Positions 25,289 to 34,614 of a stretch of 64,000 bases of DNA are shown here, piece after piece; position 1 is the stretch's first letter; each line of letters opens with the position of its first letter. A program made the translations under genes and the position numbers. Origin of the DNA: Actinoplanes nipponensis (GTDB lineage: Bacteria; Actinomycetota; Actinomycetes; Mycobacteriales; Micromonosporaceae); assembly GCF_016862275.1 (NCBI RefSeq), contig NZ_BOMQ01000036.1, forward strand, positions 1 to 64,000. Reading direction: 5' to 3'. The notes beneath the pieces are model-generated. The model saw only the letters and a list, made by a program, of their open reading frames with translations. It ran no database searches and was not told the DNA's origin.

Positions 25289-25323
25289 GAGGCGTGCTCC
25301 TTAGGCCGCTCGGACACACCACC
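25234..25323 (-). tRNA. tRNA-Ser (anticodon CGA)
   Basis: A 90-nt serine tRNA. The acceptor arms GGTGGTG and CACCACC pair, with a G discriminator and encoded CCA. The anticodon stem CACGC/GCGTG encloses CTCGAAA, giving anticodon CGA. The long variable arm (TGAGGGTGCAAGCCCTC) confirms the class II type. On its 5' side a -10-like TAATCT (25331-25336 on the minus strand) ends 7 nt upstream. It is the target of the relic integration. Confidence 0.97.
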
Positions 25324-25431
25324 GCGCAGTAGATTACCCGATGCCCGGCGGCCCCCGCCGCCGGGTTGCCTTCCGGGGCAAAGCCCGAGGTCGTGCCGTG
25401 TGGGTCCGGCCCGCCTGGCAGGATCTCGACC

Positions 25432-26139
25432 ATGAGTGTGCACATCGGCGCGCAGCCGGGCGACATCGCCGAGCGGGTCCTCCTACCGGGTGACCCCATG
25501 CGGGCGAAGTGGATCGCCGAGACGTTCCTGCAGGATCCCGTCTGCTATTCGCAGGTGCGGGGCATGCTGGGCTTCACCGGCACCTGGCAGGGCGTGCCCG
25601 TCTCCGTCCAGGGTTCCGGCATGGGGATGCCGTCGGCCTCGATCTACACCCACGAGCTGATCAACGACTACGGCGTCCGGTCGCTGATCCGGATCGGGTC
25701 CTGCGGGGCCATCATCGACGACCTGAATCTCGGTGACGTCATCGCCGCGATCGGGTCGGCCACCGACTCGAACATGAACCGGATGCGGTTCGACGGGCTG
25801 ATCGACTATGCCCCGGTCGCGGACTTCTCGCTGCTGCGGACGGCCGCCGACGTCGCCGACCGGCGCGGCATCGCGCTGCGGGTGGGGCCGATCCTGGCCG
25901 CGGACGCGTTCTACACCGACCGGCCCGACCTGTACGACTCCCTCGCGGACTACGGCGTGCTCGCCGTCGAGATGGAGTCGGCGGCCATCTACACGATCGC
26001 CGCCCGGTACGGCGCCCGGGCGCTGACCATCCTGACCGTCAGCGACCACATCAAGCGCGGCGAGAAGATGGCCGCCGACCAGCGGGAGCAGGGTTTCTCC
26101 GACATGGTGCGGATCGGCCTGGACACCGCGATCGCCTGA
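25432..26139 (+). CDS. deoD: Purine nucleoside phosphorylase, DeoD type
   Basis: Cleaves purine (deoxy)nucleosides with phosphate to base and (deoxy)ribose 1-phosphate in purine salvage. At 235 residues it has the hexameric DeoD length. Motifs: His4 and [17 protein letters not shown] at the phosphate site, [35 protein letters not shown] for the ribose, and LTVSDH with the catalytic Asp near the end. ATG at 25432 is chosen (GGA 8 nt upstream) over an in-frame ATG at 25366. It stands alone downstream of the tRNA. Confidence 0.95.
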   Translation: MSVHIGAQPGDIAERVLLPGDPMRAKWIAETFLQDPVCYSQVRGMLGFTGTWQGVPVSVQGSGMGMPSASIYTHELINDYGVRSLIRIGSCGAIIDDLNLGDVIAAIGSATDSNMNRMRFDGLIDYAPVADFSLLRTAADVADRRGIALRVGPILAADAFYTDRPDLYDSLADYGVLAVEMESAAIYTIAARYGARALTILTVSDHIKRGEKMAADQREQGFSDMVRIGLDTAIA

Positions 26140-26169
26140 GCGCCCGCTGAGCCGGCCGCTGGGGCGGTT

Positions 26170-26616
26170 TCAGGGCCGGAAGAAGTCCCGGAGCAGGGCG
26201 GCGCATTCGTCCTCCAGGATGCCCGCGTAGACCTCCGGGCGGTGGTTCAGGCGCCGGTCCCGGACCACGTCCCACAGCGAGCCCACCGCGCCCGTCTTCG
26301 GCTCCCAGGCGCCGAAGACGAGCCGGGACACCCGGGCCGACACCAGCGCCCCGGCGCACATCGTGCACGGCTCCAGCGTCACGACCAGGGTGCAGTCGGT
26401 CAGCCGCCAGCTGCCGGTGAGGACGGCGGCCCGCCGCAGCGCGATGATCTCCGCGTGCGCGGTCGGGTCGCCGGTCAGCTCGCGCTCGTTGCCGGCCGCG
26501 GCCAGCTCCTGGCCGTCCGGGCCGTAGACGACCGCGCCCACCGGCACGTCCTCGGCGGAGGAGGACGCGACCGACAGCGCCCGGCGCATCCAGGTCTCGT
26601 GCCGGGGGCGGAGCAT
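26170..26616 (-). CDS. tadA: tRNA-specific adenosine deaminase
   Basis: Converts the wobble adenosine of tRNA-Arg(ACG) to inosine. A 148-residue zinc deaminase with the catalytic HAE (His54, Glu56 in PTAHAEIIAL) and the zinc cysteines in PCTMC (84 and 87). The C-terminal LNHRPEVYAGILEDECAALLRDFF is typical of TadA. The start ATG 26616 shares its A with the TGA of the upstream gene (TGATG), so the two are translationally coupled. Confidence 0.95.
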   Translation of the reverse strand: MLRPRHETWMRRALSVASSSAEDVPVGAVVYGPDGQELAAAGNERELTGDPTAHAEIIALRRAAVLTGSWRLTDCTLVVTLEPCTMCAGALVSARVSRLVFGAWEPKTGAVGSLWDVVRDRRLNHRPEVYAGILEDECAALLRDFFRP

Positions 26617-27140
26617 CAGACCTCGCGCAGCTCTTCCAGCTCGTCGCCGCAGCCGAGGGTCTGGCAGATCTCGGCGGTCACGTCCGCGGGGAGCATGCCC
26701 TCGAGGCCGCACAGCGTCAGCAGCCGGTGCGAGCTGATGCCCAGGTCGGCCAGCAGCTCGACGTCGCCCACCGGGTCGGCGTCGGGGTCGGCGGCCGGCC
26801 GGTCCTCCTCCTCCTCGTCCGCGGCGGGACGCGGGGCGGCCAGCTCGTCCAGCTCGAGCGCCGGCGTCTCGACGTCGGCGAGCAGCAGGGCGCCCAGCCG
26901 CGACTCGTCGCCGTACGCCGAGTCGGAGCAGAACACCCGCACGTCCTCGACCTCGTCCAGGCGCAGGATCACCAGGTACTGATCGTCGGCCTCGACGAAC
27001 AACAGCGACAACTCGGCGTCCGGCTCGGCGTCACGTAGCCGGTCCACCACCTCGTCGAGGTCGGCGGCGCCGGTGAGCTCGAGCTCGGATGCCGTCCAGC
27101 CGTTCTTGCCCCGAGCGACGGCGGCAGCGAAAGTCGACAC
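26616..27140 (-). CDS. tRNA adenosine deaminase-associated protein
   Basis: A 174-residue protein found upstream of tadA in actinobacteria; function unknown. It has STFAAAVARGKNGWTASELEL at the start, a conserved DAELSLLFVEADDQYLVILRL core, a variable acidic Pro/Ala/Asp linker, and a C-terminal helical part with HRLLTLCGLEGMLPADVTAE. I chose GTG 27140 because GGGGGGA lies 5 nt upstream; GTG 27152 is also possible. One-base stop-start overlap with tadA. Confidence 0.88.
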   Translation of the reverse strand: MSTFAAAVARGKNGWTASELELTGAADLDEVVDRLRDAEPDAELSLLFVEADDQYLVILRLDEVEDVRVFCSDSAYGDESRLGALLLADVETPALELDELAAPRPAADEEEEDRPAADPDADPVGDVELLADLGISSHRLLTLCGLEGMLPADVTAEICQTLGCGDELEELREV

Positions 27141-27228
27141 GAATCCCCCCACGGAACTGTGGTCCTCAGCGCCTGACGGTAGCCGGTGACGCGGCGCGGG
27201 GGCCGCGCCACGCCCCGAAAGGGCGACC

Positions 27229-27396
27229 TCAGTTGGCGTGGCGGCGGCGATTCGCGATCAGCTCGCGGAGCCGGGCGCCGCGCAGTCGCTGCGGCTGGCT
27301 GTGCTCGCGGGCGGATTTGGCGTCCGCCAGAGCGGCCAGCAGCTCCAGTCGGCGACGGCGACGATCGGGGTCGAGCCGCTGCGGTACGTGGGCCAT
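27229..27396 (-). CDS. Small Arg-rich protein, function unknown
   Basis: A 55-residue product (AHVPQRLDPDRRRRRLELLA ... ELIANRRRHAN), highly basic and probably helical. A GTG at 27420 would extend it to 63 residues. There is no good ribosome site for either start. The helix-forming pattern and good codon positions make it likelier than chance, and basic proteins of this size are often DNA- or RNA-binding, but that is only inference. Confidence 0.45.
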   Translation of the reverse strand: MAHVPQRLDPDRRRRRLELLAALADAKSAREHSQPQRLRGARLRELIANRRRHAN

Positions 27397-27499
27397 GAGG
27401 CCGAGCGTGCCCAGCCGCACGACGTTCGTCAAGGCCGAGTGCGCTGCGCCACCAAAGGGGCACGTTTCGTCGCTGACAACAGGGTGCAGAGCTGGACAA

Positions 27500-27886
27500 T
27501 CACCACAGCGGCCAGTCGTTCGTGGAGATCCAGCGCACCGCCACGAAACCGGCGGCCGTCGATAGACCGATGCCGGCCGTGAGGGCCACGCCGGTGGCCA
27601 CGCCGCGGTCGCCGAGCAGGGCCAGCACGGTGGCCACGGCCCAGGCCGAGACGGCCGCGGTGAGCGTCCACCACGCGTAGCCGGCGAGGTCCCGGCCGAG
27701 GCTGCCGAACAGGGCGAACCACACCAGGGTGGCGCCGACGCCGGAGAGCAGCGGCGCGACGGTGATGGGGTGCGGCTCCCGGTAGACCGGCCGCGGGGGC
27801 AGGCCGACGGGCGTGGCGGGCCGGTCGGGCAGCCAGCCGGCGGGCGGGTGGGCCGCCGCGGACCAGGCTCCGTGCTGTTCGGCCAT
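27500..27886 (-). CDS. Small membrane protein, function unknown
   Basis: A 128-residue product. A Pro-rich cytoplasmic N-terminus of about 40 residues (PPAGWLPDRPATPVGLPPRP) is followed by four hydrophobic segments, with VSAWAVATVLALLGDRGVA in the third. ATG 27886 has GGGAGG at 5 nt. I do not recognise the family; it is shared, in my memory, by Micromonosporaceae only. It diverges from the M23 lipoprotein gene. Confidence 0.65.
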   Translation of the reverse strand: MAEQHGAWSAAAHPPAGWLPDRPATPVGLPPRPVYREPHPITVAPLLSGVGATLVWFALFGSLGRDLAGYAWWTLTAAVSAWAVATVLALLGDRGVATGVALTAGIGLSTAAGFVAVRWISTNDWPLW

Positions 27887-27979
27887 GTCGCCTCCCTCTC
27901 CGGCTCATCGACCGTCCGGGCCAGCCTATCCACCGGCGGCGGGTAAGCGGGGATGGATGGCTTCTGCCAGGATGGCCGG

Positions 27980-28714
27980 GTGCTTTCCCTGCGTACCCTC
28001 TCGGTTCTGACCGTTGCGGCGTTCTCGCTCGCCGCCTGCGGCTCGTCCGGCGATGCGCCCGCGGCGACCGTGACGCCGCAGTTCGTGGAGCCGTCGCAGA
28101 CGGCGCTGCCCGCGCCGGGCGGGGCCACTCCGGAGAAGGCCCCCGCGGGCACGGTGACGTCCTCGCCGACGCCCACCAAGGCGCCCCGCACGGCGGCGGC
28201 CGGCCCGGTGAAGTACGTCTTCCCGGTCAAGGCGTCCAACGTGGCGTTCCACCCGACCCACGCGAAGTATCCGGCGACCGACATCTTCGCCGACTGCGGC
28301 GAGTCGGTGGTGGCGACCACCGACGGCGTCGTGCTCGAGGTGAGCCGCCAGGACCGGTACGTCAAGGGCGCCCCGGACGGCCCGCTGAACGGCGGCTTGT
28401 CGGTGTCCATCCTCGGCGACGACGGGGTGCGCTACTACGGCTCGCACCTCAGCAGGATCCAGAGCGGGATCAAGGCGGGTGTCCGGGTCAAGGCCGGTCA
28501 GCTGCTCGGCCGGGTGGGCCACACCGGCAACGCCAACGGCGTCTGCCACCTGCACTACGGCATCTCACCGCCGTGCGCCCGGACCGGCGACTGGAAGGTC
28601 CGCCGCGGCGTGATCTGGCCGGCCACGTTCCTCACGTCGTGGCGGGCGAAGGGCAACAAGAGCCCGGTCGCCACGGTCGCGAAGTGGAAGAAGGCGCACG
28701 ACTGCAAGGCCTGA
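27980..28714 (+). CDS. M23-family metallopeptidase lipoprotein
   Basis: A 244-residue exported protein. The signal ends in a lipobox (SLAACGS), then a Pro/Thr-rich tether of about 60 residues and a LytM/M23 fold. Zinc ligands are visible as HAKYPATD (His-x6-Asp) and HLHYG, with the further His in YGSHLSRIQSG. VKAGQLLGRVGHTGNANG is the standard M23 strand. It should cleave or bind peptidoglycan at the cell surface. The start is GTG 27980, matching the lipoprotein signal, with GGA upstream. Confidence 0.88.
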   Translation: MLSLRTLSVLTVAAFSLAACGSSGDAPAATVTPQFVEPSQTALPAPGGATPEKAPAGTVTSSPTPTKAPRTAAAGPVKYVFPVKASNVAFHPTHAKYPATDIFADCGESVVATTDGVVLEVSRQDRYVKGAPDGPLNGGLSVSILGDDGVRYYGSHLSRIQSGIKAGVRVKAGQLLGRVGHTGNANGVCHLHYGISPPCARTGDWKVRRGVIWPATFLTSWRAKGNKSPVATVAKWKKAHDCKA

Positions 28715-28719
28715 CGGCA

Positions 28720-28755
28720 CAGGGCCGCATCCCTCGCCCAAGGGATGCGGCCCTG
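28720..28755. terminator. Bidirectional terminator between convergent genes
   Basis: CAGGGCCGCATCCCT (28720-28734) pairs perfectly with AGGGATGCGGCCCTG (28741-28755) around CGCCCA. It follows the M23 stop by a few bases and faces the stop of the minus-strand propeller gene. Confidence 0.85.
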
Positions 28756-28788
28756 CCGTGCGGGTAAGGTTCCGTGGGCCGGCCGCGC

Positions 28789-29919
28789 TCAGCCGAACTG
28801 CGCGTAGCGCTTCTGGGCCCGGCCGCCGATCGTGGTGAAGGCGCCCCCGACGGCGATCGCCCCGAGGCTGGGGCGCACGGCCATGGTGAGCACGCCGACC
28901 ACGCCGTTGGCGTCGGCGCTCCAGTCGAGCAGGTGGCCGTCGCCGGTGGCCAGCGCGGCCATCTTGACCCGGTCGTCGGAGCCGTCGAGGCAGGTGCCCT
29001 GGATTCCGGTACGGGCCGTCCGGCACGCCCGGTCGAAGTGGCCCCCGACGTAGACGGAGTCGCCGAGCACGCCGATCGCCTGGGCGTTGCCGTCGAACGT
29101 CGCCGTCCACCGCTTGGCCCCGGACAGGCTGTAGGAGCTGGCCGCTCCGCCCTGGCCGCCGTGCGCGGTGTAGACGCCGGTCGAGGTGACGGCGATGGCG
29201 AAGGTGACCACCGGCGGCCGCGGCTTGAAGCCGGTGACGATCGCGGCCGAGGACGGATTCAGCGCGACCAGCCGGTCGTACCCGCCGGTGCGGTTGACCT
29301 TGTGGAACTTGCCGCCGGCGTAGATCCGGCCGCCGCCGGCCGCCAGCGCCTCGACCTGGTCGTCCACGGCCGGCTTCCACCGGGTGTCGAGCGCGCCGCT
29401 GGTCAGGTTGAAGGCGGCCAGCCGGGTGCGGGTCGACCCGTCCACCCGGGTGATCGCGCCGCCCAGGTAGAGCCGGCCACCGGCGGCCGCCAGCGCGTAC
29501 GGGCGGCCCTCGATGCTGTGCTTGAAGGTGCTGGAGAGCGCGCCGCTGCGCCCGTCGAGCCGGGCCAGGCTGTCGCGCCGCTGGCCGGCGACGGTGCCGA
29601 AGTCCCCGGCGATGTAGACGGAGGTGCCGCTGGTGGCGATCGCCTTGACCCGGCCGTCGGCGACGGGCGCCCAGGGCAGCAGTTCGCCGGTGAGGGCGTT
29701 GATCGCCGCCAGCCGGCTGCGCGCGACCGCCTTGCCGTTGACCACGGCGGCGGTGAAGTCGCCGCCGACATAGACAGTGCTGCCGGCGTAGGCCACCGAC
29801 AGCACGGTGCCGTTGAAGCTCGGGGCGGTCTCCGGTGTCTGCGACGGCGCCGCCTGGGCCGGCGCGGCGAGCATGGTGAGGGTCGTGCCCACCACACCGA
29901 GAAAGGCCAGTTTGTCCAT
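28789..29919 (-). CDS. Secreted beta-propeller protein (DUF5122-like)
   Basis: A 376-residue exported protein. The signal peptide is [21 protein letters not shown]. The mature part is a repeated blade: [53 protein letters not shown] and [11 protein letters not shown], each followed by RxRLAAI/FN. This is the pattern of extracellular beta-propeller repeats (DUF5122). Ligand unknown. ATG 29919 lacks a strong ribosome site; GTG 29928 is possible. Divergent from tyrA across 111 nt. Confidence 0.82.
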   Translation of the reverse strand: MDKLAFLGVVGTTLTMLAAPAQAAPSQTPETAPSFNGTVLSVAYAGSTVYVGGDFTAAVVNGKAVARSRLAAINALTGELLPWAPVADGRVKAIATSGTSVYIAGDFGTVAGQRRDSLARLDGRSGALSSTFKHSIEGRPYALAAAGGRLYLGGAITRVDGSTRTRLAAFNLTSGALDTRWKPAVDDQVEALAAGGGRIYAGGKFHKVNRTGGYDRLVALNPSSAAIVTGFKPRPPVVTFAIAVTSTGVYTAHGGQGGAASSYSLSGAKRWTATFDGNAQAIGVLGDSVYVGGHFDRACRTARTGIQGTCLDGSDDRVKMAALATGDGHLLDWSADANGVVGVLTMAVRPSLGAIAVGGAFTTIGGRAQKRYAQFG

Positions 29920-30030
29920 GTACGTCACTTGATCACCGTAACGGCGGCGGTTGCCCCGGCTATGTGGCAAAACGGACCAAAACCACAGGGCCGTACGGCT
30001 GATGTCCCCACGTGTGCGAGAGTCTGCCGC

Positions 30031-31035
30031 GTGAACGTCGCAGTCATCGGCCTCGGACTCATCGGCGGCTCGCTCCTGCGGGCCCTGGCCGCCCACGGGC
30101 ACCGGGTGACCGGCTACGACGCCGACCCGCACACCCGGGACGCGGCCCGCGCTCTGGCCGAGGGCGCCGGGCTGCCCCGCTCCGCCGACCCGCGGACCCG
30201 CGCCGTCGAGGTCACCGGCGGCTGGGCGGTGGCCGAGAGCGTCCCGGCCGCGGCCGCCGGCGCCGACCTGGTCGTGCTGGCCGTGCCGCTGCCGGCGATC
30301 CCGGTCGTGCTGGCCGGGCTGGCCGGCCACCCCGGCCTCATCACCGACGTCACCTCGGTCCAGGGGCCCGTACGCGAGCTGCTGCGCGGGCGCCGGTTCG
30401 TCGGCGGGCACCCGATGGCCGGCAAGGAGTCGTCCGGCTTCCTCGCCTCCGACCCGTCCCTGTTCGACGGCTGCGCCTGGGTGCTCTGCCTGGAGGAGGA
30501 GACCGACCTGGCGGACTGGCTGGCGCTGGCCGGCCTCTGCACGGCGCTGGGCGCCCGGGTCGTGCCGGTCACCGCGGCCGAGCACGACCGTACGGTCGCC
30601 GGGATCAGCCACGTGCCGCATCTGCTGGCCGCCGCGCTGAGCACCGTGCTGGCCGGCAACCCGCTGGCCGGCACGCTGGCCGCCGGATCGTTCCGGGACG
30701 GCACCCGGGTGGCCGGCACCCGTCCCGAGCTGATCGCGGCGATGTGCGGCGGCAACGCCCCGGCGGTCCGGGAGGTGCTGGCCGGGATCCGGGCCGAGCT
30801 GGACGCCTACGCCGGGGACCTGGCCGCCGAGGACCCGATTGCCCTGCTCACCGAGCGGCTGCGGGAGCCCAGCGACCTGCGCCGGGCCTGGCCGCCGGGG
30901 CCGGGCGAGCCGAGCGGGGTGCCGGCCGAGCGCGGCGAGCTGCTGCGGCTGGGCCGGGCCGGCGGCTGGGTCACGGCGGTACGGGACGGCGAAGTCGTGG
31001 CAATGCGGCCAGGAACTGACCGGAATGGTTCCTAG
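30031..31035 (+). CDS. tyrA: Prephenate dehydrogenase
   Basis: Oxidative decarboxylation of prephenate (or arogenate) in tyrosine synthesis. A 334-residue protein with an N-terminal Rossmann motif [24 protein letters not shown], the substrate segment [13 protein letters not shown], and [12 protein letters not shown] in the helical dimerisation domain. No ACT domain is seen. The start is GTG 30031. The last bases of the gene may contain the promoter of the DinB-like gene (TAGGCT at 31034). Confidence 0.9.
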   Translation: MNVAVIGLGLIGGSLLRALAAHGHRVTGYDADPHTRDAARALAEGAGLPRSADPRTRAVEVTGGWAVAESVPAAAAGADLVVLAVPLPAIPVVLAGLAGHPGLITDVTSVQGPVRELLRGRRFVGGHPMAGKESSGFLASDPSLFDGCAWVLCLEEETDLADWLALAGLCTALGARVVPVTAAEHDRTVAGISHVPHLLAAALSTVLAGNPLAGTLAAGSFRDGTRVAGTRPELIAAMCGGNAPAVREVLAGIRAELDAYAGDLAAEDPIALLTERLREPSDLRRAWPPGPGEPSGVPAERGELLRLGRAGGWVTAVRDGEVVAMRPGTDRNGS

Positions 31036-31076
31036 GCTGAGCCGGTAACCCCGGGAACCACGGACAGGAGACAGTC

Positions 31077-31649
31077 ATGCCAGGTCAGGTCGGTGCCATC
31101 GGCGACGAGCGGGAGGGCCTGCTCGCCTACCTCGCCCAGATGCGGTACGTCCTCAAGCTGACGGCGTACGGGCTCGACGCCCGGCAGGTGCGGGCCGCGC
31201 CCACGGCCAGCCCGCTCACCGTCGGCGGCTTGATCAAGCATTGCGCGCACACCGAGGAGGGCTGGATCGACACCGTCCGCCGCGAGCCGCGCGAGGTCGA
31301 CCACCAGGCGTACGCCGACAACTTCGCCCTGCGCGACGACGAGACGATCGAGGACGTGATCGCGTACTACGACCGGGTCGCCGCCCGGACCGAGAAGACC
31401 GTCGCGGGGATCGCCGACCTGAACCAGGACGTGCCGGTCGACCACTCGGCGCCGTGGAACCCGCCGGACCTGGACAACTGGTCGGTGCGCTGGGTGCTGC
31501 TGCACCTCATCCAGGAGACGGCCCGGCACGCGGGGCACGCCGACATCATCCGCGAGGCGGTCGACGGCGCGACCGCGTACCCGCTGATGGCCGCCGCCGA
31601 GGGCTGGCCGGAGTCGCCCTGGATGAAGCCCTGGAAGCCGGGCGCCTAG
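31077..31649 (+). CDS. DinB/DUF664-family protein
   Basis: A 190-residue four-helix protein of the DinB-like superfamily, which includes metal-dependent mycothiol S-transferases. GGLIKHCAHTEEGWIDTV carries the first metal-ligand histidine, and LLHLIQETARHAGHADIIRE the other two in the H-x3-H arrangement. Actinobacterial members of this group often act on mycothiol adducts; the substrate here is not known. ATG 31077 has AGGAGA upstream. The last 4 nt overlap mtnA convergently. Confidence 0.88.
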   Translation: MPGQVGAIGDEREGLLAYLAQMRYVLKLTAYGLDARQVRAAPTASPLTVGGLIKHCAHTEEGWIDTVRREPREVDHQAYADNFALRDDETIEDVIAYYDRVAARTEKTVAGIADLNQDVPVDHSAPWNPPDLDNWSVRWVLLHLIQETARHAGHADIIREAVDGATAYPLMAAAEGWPESPWMKPWKPGA

Positions 31650-32608
31650 AGCTTCTCGCCGCGGTCGAGGCGGATCACCCGGCGGTCCGTCACGATCGCG
31701 GTGACCAGGTCGTGCGGCGTGACGTCGAAGGCCGGGTTGACCGCCGCGGCGTACCCGGTGACCTCGGCCGCGCCCCGGTCCTCGATCTCCACCGCGGCGC
31801 CGTCCGGGGTCTGCGGATCCACTGTCGACTCGGGCGCGACCACGACGAACGGCAACCCGGCCCGGCGGGCGCCGAGCGCGTGCGCGTAGCTGCCGACCTT
31901 GTTGACCACGTCGCCGTTGGCGCAGATCCGGTCGGCGCCCAGGATCACCGCGTCGGCCTCGCCGCGGGCCAGCAGGAAGGGCCCGGCCGAGTCGACCGCG
32001 ACCCGGAACTCGATGCCGGCCTCCCGCAGCTCCCAGGCGGTCAGCCGGGCGCCCTGCAGCAGCGGCCGGGTCTCGCTGGCGATCACCCCGGCCAGCGCGC
32101 CCCGGCGGTGCAGCTCGGTGACGACGCCGAGGGCGGTGCCGCCGGTCACCGCGGCCAGACCGCCGGTGTTGCAGTGGGTCAGCACCCGCGGCCGCGGGCC
32201 GCACAGCTCGACCATCAGGTCGGCGCCCAGGGTCGCCATCGCGGCGGAGGCCGCGATCTCCTCGTCGCGCACCGCGCAAGCCTCGGCCAGCACGGCCTCC
32301 GGACCGGCGGCCAGCCGGGCGGCGGCCCGCTGGGCGCCGCGCCCGAGGTTCACGGCAGTCGGCCGGGCCCGCTCGACCAGCTGTACGGCGTCAGCCAGCG
32401 CCCGCTCGTCACCGGCGAACTGCCGCGCCGCCAGGGCCACCCCGAACGCCCCGGCCACCCCGAGGGCCGGGGCCCCGCGTACGGCCAGCGACCGGATCGC
32501 CGCGACCAGCTCGGCGACCGTGGCGAGCCGCAGCATGCGCACCTCGCCCGGCAGCGCCGTCTGGTCGATGATCTCGATGGCGCCGTCCACCCAGTCGATC
32601 GTCCGCAT
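31646..32608 (-). CDS. mtnA: S-methyl-5-thioribose-1-phosphate isomerase
   Basis: Isomerises methylthioribose 1-phosphate to the ribulose form in methionine salvage. 320 residues with the family motifs RGAPALGVAGAFG, the catalytic Cys146 in THCNTGG, ASETRPLLQGARLTAWEL and the catalytic Asp226 in ILGADRICANGDVVNKVGSY. No other salvage gene is next to it, though deoD nearby could act in related purine recycling. ATG 32608 closely follows the M48 gene stop (22 nt). Confidence 0.93.
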   Translation of the reverse strand: MRTIDWVDGAIEIIDQTALPGEVRMLRLATVAELVAAIRSLAVRGAPALGVAGAFGVALAARQFAGDERALADAVQLVERARPTAVNLGRGAQRAAARLAAGPEAVLAEACAVRDEEIAASAAMATLGADLMVELCGPRPRVLTHCNTGGLAAVTGGTALGVVTELHRRGALAGVIASETRPLLQGARLTAWELREAGIEFRVAVDSAGPFLLARGEADAVILGADRICANGDVVNKVGSYAHALGARRAGLPFVVVAPESTVDPQTPDGAAVEIEDRGAAEVTGYAAAVNPAFDVTPHDLVTAIVTDRRVIRLDRGEKL

Positions 32609-32630
32609 GCCGCGGAGCCTAATCGCCCGG

Positions 32631-34472
32631 TCAGACCACCGAACGCTCGGCGATCCGGTCCAGCACGCCGAGCAGGGCGTCGCGGCTCTCGCCGAGTTGC
32701 TCGCCGGTCCACCGCTCCTCGAGGGTGACCGTCGCGCCGTCGTGCGTCCGCAGCTCCGCCCGCACCGGGGTGCGCTTGGTGACGGTGGCCGCGGCGATCT
32801 CCTCGTACGGCAGGAAGCGGAACCGGGTGGCCAGCTCCTCGACCGGCCCGGACCTCAGCAGCGCGCGCAGCCGGTCCTTGCCGTTGTCCGTCGACTTCGG
32901 CCCGGGCACGAACACCAGGCCGCGGTCCAGCAGCACCAGGTCGGTGTGCAGGCCGTCGATCTTGAGGTTGGCCATCGCGCCGACGACGTCGGAGCCGCTC
33001 GCGGTGGCCCGGCGCTCGACGATGGCCGCCGCCTCGACCCGGATGCCGGCCGCCGCGAGCGCGGCGCGGGCCTCCTCCAGGGTGTCCGGCGAGACCGCCA
33101 GCGCGGCGATCGGGGCGAAGTCGAGCTCGGCCCCGGCCGCGTCGGTCAGCGTGACCGGCCCGGTCCACGAGTGCCGCCAGTACGCCACGCCGGAGCGGAT
33201 CGCGGCCAGCGTGAACAGCAGATCCATCGGGCCGGCGAACTTGGCCGCGGCCTCCTTGCGGGTGGCGTCCGGGTGGAACTCCGCGGCCAGCTCGCCGAGC
33301 CGGCCGGCGGCGACCAGGTCGAACAGGGTGCCCAGCCCGGGATCGGCGACGCCGGTGAGCCGGCCCAGGGACCGGAACACCCGGTCGGCGTTGCGCTGCA
33401 GGTTCGCGGTGGCCGCGGCGGCGGTGAACTGGGGCCAGGGCAGCACCTGGCGGTTGCCGACGTCGACCACCGCCTGCTGCAGGGCGAAACCGGCGGTCGC
33501 GATCGACGGCACCAGCATCGCGGCCGGCCGGCCGTCGACCGGGCGCGCGGTGCGCGGGGCGGTCCGCATCACGGCGATCCGCTCGGCGTTCGACGGGTGC
33601 GTGTCCCAGCGCGAGCGGTGCTCCTCGGGCTCGTCGTCGCGCAGCTTGGCCAGCTCCTCGTGCCGGGCCTTGACCAGCTGGCCGAAGCCGCCGAAGAAGT
33701 CGTCCGGGGCGTACCCGGCCTCCCAGCCCCAGGAGACGTACCGGCCGAAGTAGAAGTCCCAGGCCGCGTCGATGATCGGCAGCTCGCGCAGCGCCGAGAC
33801 GGCCACGTCGGGGCCGGCCACCCGCACCGAGGCCCGGTCGGCGTCCAGCTCCTGGCGGCGCGACGCCGCGTTGTCGACCAGCAGGTAGAGCCGGGCGTAC
33901 CCGCGGAAGGTCCAGCCCACCGGGTTCCAGGGGCCGATCCGGCCGATGGTGTGCCCGATCGCGAGCCGGCCCCGGTACGCGACCGCGCCCAGCCGGGTGT
34001 GCTGGCCGGAGTAGTGCCCGAGCTCGTGCGCGACGACCGAGCGCAGCTGGTCGACGCTGAGCGCCTGGAGCAGCGGCATGCCCAGGTAGAGCCGGCGCCG
34101 GCCGCCGATCAGGCCGAGCAGCCTGGTGTCCTCGCTGACCGCCGCGTTGACCTCGGGCACCAGCCGGATCTCGTCGGGCGTGCGGGTGCCGACCTCGGTG
34201 GCCAGGTGCTGCACCAGGCCCCAGAGCTCGGGGGCGTCGTGCGGCGCGACGATCAGGCCGTGCAGCGGCTCGGGCCGGGTGCGGATCGCCCGCCAGAGGC
34301 CGACGAACGTCGCGCCCACGGCGACGAGCAGCGGAAAGCCGAGTTTGATGCCGGCGCCCAGGTGTCCCTCGACCGCGATCCAGACCACCAGCGCGAGGAC
34401 GAGCGCGGCCTGGATCAGGGCGATGACATAGAAGCCGAGCAGCATGAGTACGGACGCGGCAGCGCGCAGCAT
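32631..34472 (-). CDS. M48-family integral membrane metallopeptidase
   Basis: A 613-residue membrane zinc peptidase. Two N-terminal membrane segments precede the catalytic part: HELGH at 149-153 and the third ligand Glu208 in RRQELDAD. The segment DTHPSNAERIAVMR is typical of HtpX/M48 proteins. The C-terminal 300 residues are a long extra domain without motifs I know. ATG 34472 has GGAGGAA at 6 nt; a longer frame to 34493 lacks one. Likely membrane protein quality control. Confidence 0.85.
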   Translation of the reverse strand: MLRAAASVLMLLGFYVIALIQAALVLALVVWIAVEGHLGAGIKLGFPLLVAVGATFVGLWRAIRTRPEPLHGLIVAPHDAPELWGLVQHLATEVGTRTPDEIRLVPEVNAAVSEDTRLLGLIGGRRRLYLGMPLLQALSVDQLRSVVAHELGHYSGQHTRLGAVAYRGRLAIGHTIGRIGPWNPVGWTFRGYARLYLLVDNAASRRQELDADRASVRVAGPDVAVSALRELPIIDAAWDFYFGRYVSWGWEAGYAPDDFFGGFGQLVKARHEELAKLRDDEPEEHRSRWDTHPSNAERIAVMRTAPRTARPVDGRPAAMLVPSIATAGFALQQAVVDVGNRQVLPWPQFTAAAATANLQRNADRVFRSLGRLTGVADPGLGTLFDLVAAGRLGELAAEFHPDATRKEAAAKFAGPMDLLFTLAAIRSGVAYWRHSWTGPVTLTDAAGAELDFAPIAALAVSPDTLEEARAALAAAGIRVEAAAIVERRATASGSDVVGAMANLKIDGLHTDLVLLDRGLVFVPGPKSTDNGKDRLRALLRSGPVEELATRFRFLPYEEIAAATVTKRTPVRAELRTHDGATVTLEERWTGEQLGESRDALLGVLDRIAERSVV

Positions 34473-34614
34473 GGTGTTCCTCCCCCGTGGCACCGTCCGG
34501 CCACACCGGACGGCGCAGGGAAGATACCGACCTCGATCTCCACCGGCAACCCCCTTCCTCGCCGGGCCGGCGCGCGTCTACCATCCCGTCCGGACCTGGG
34601 GAGGAATGACAGTC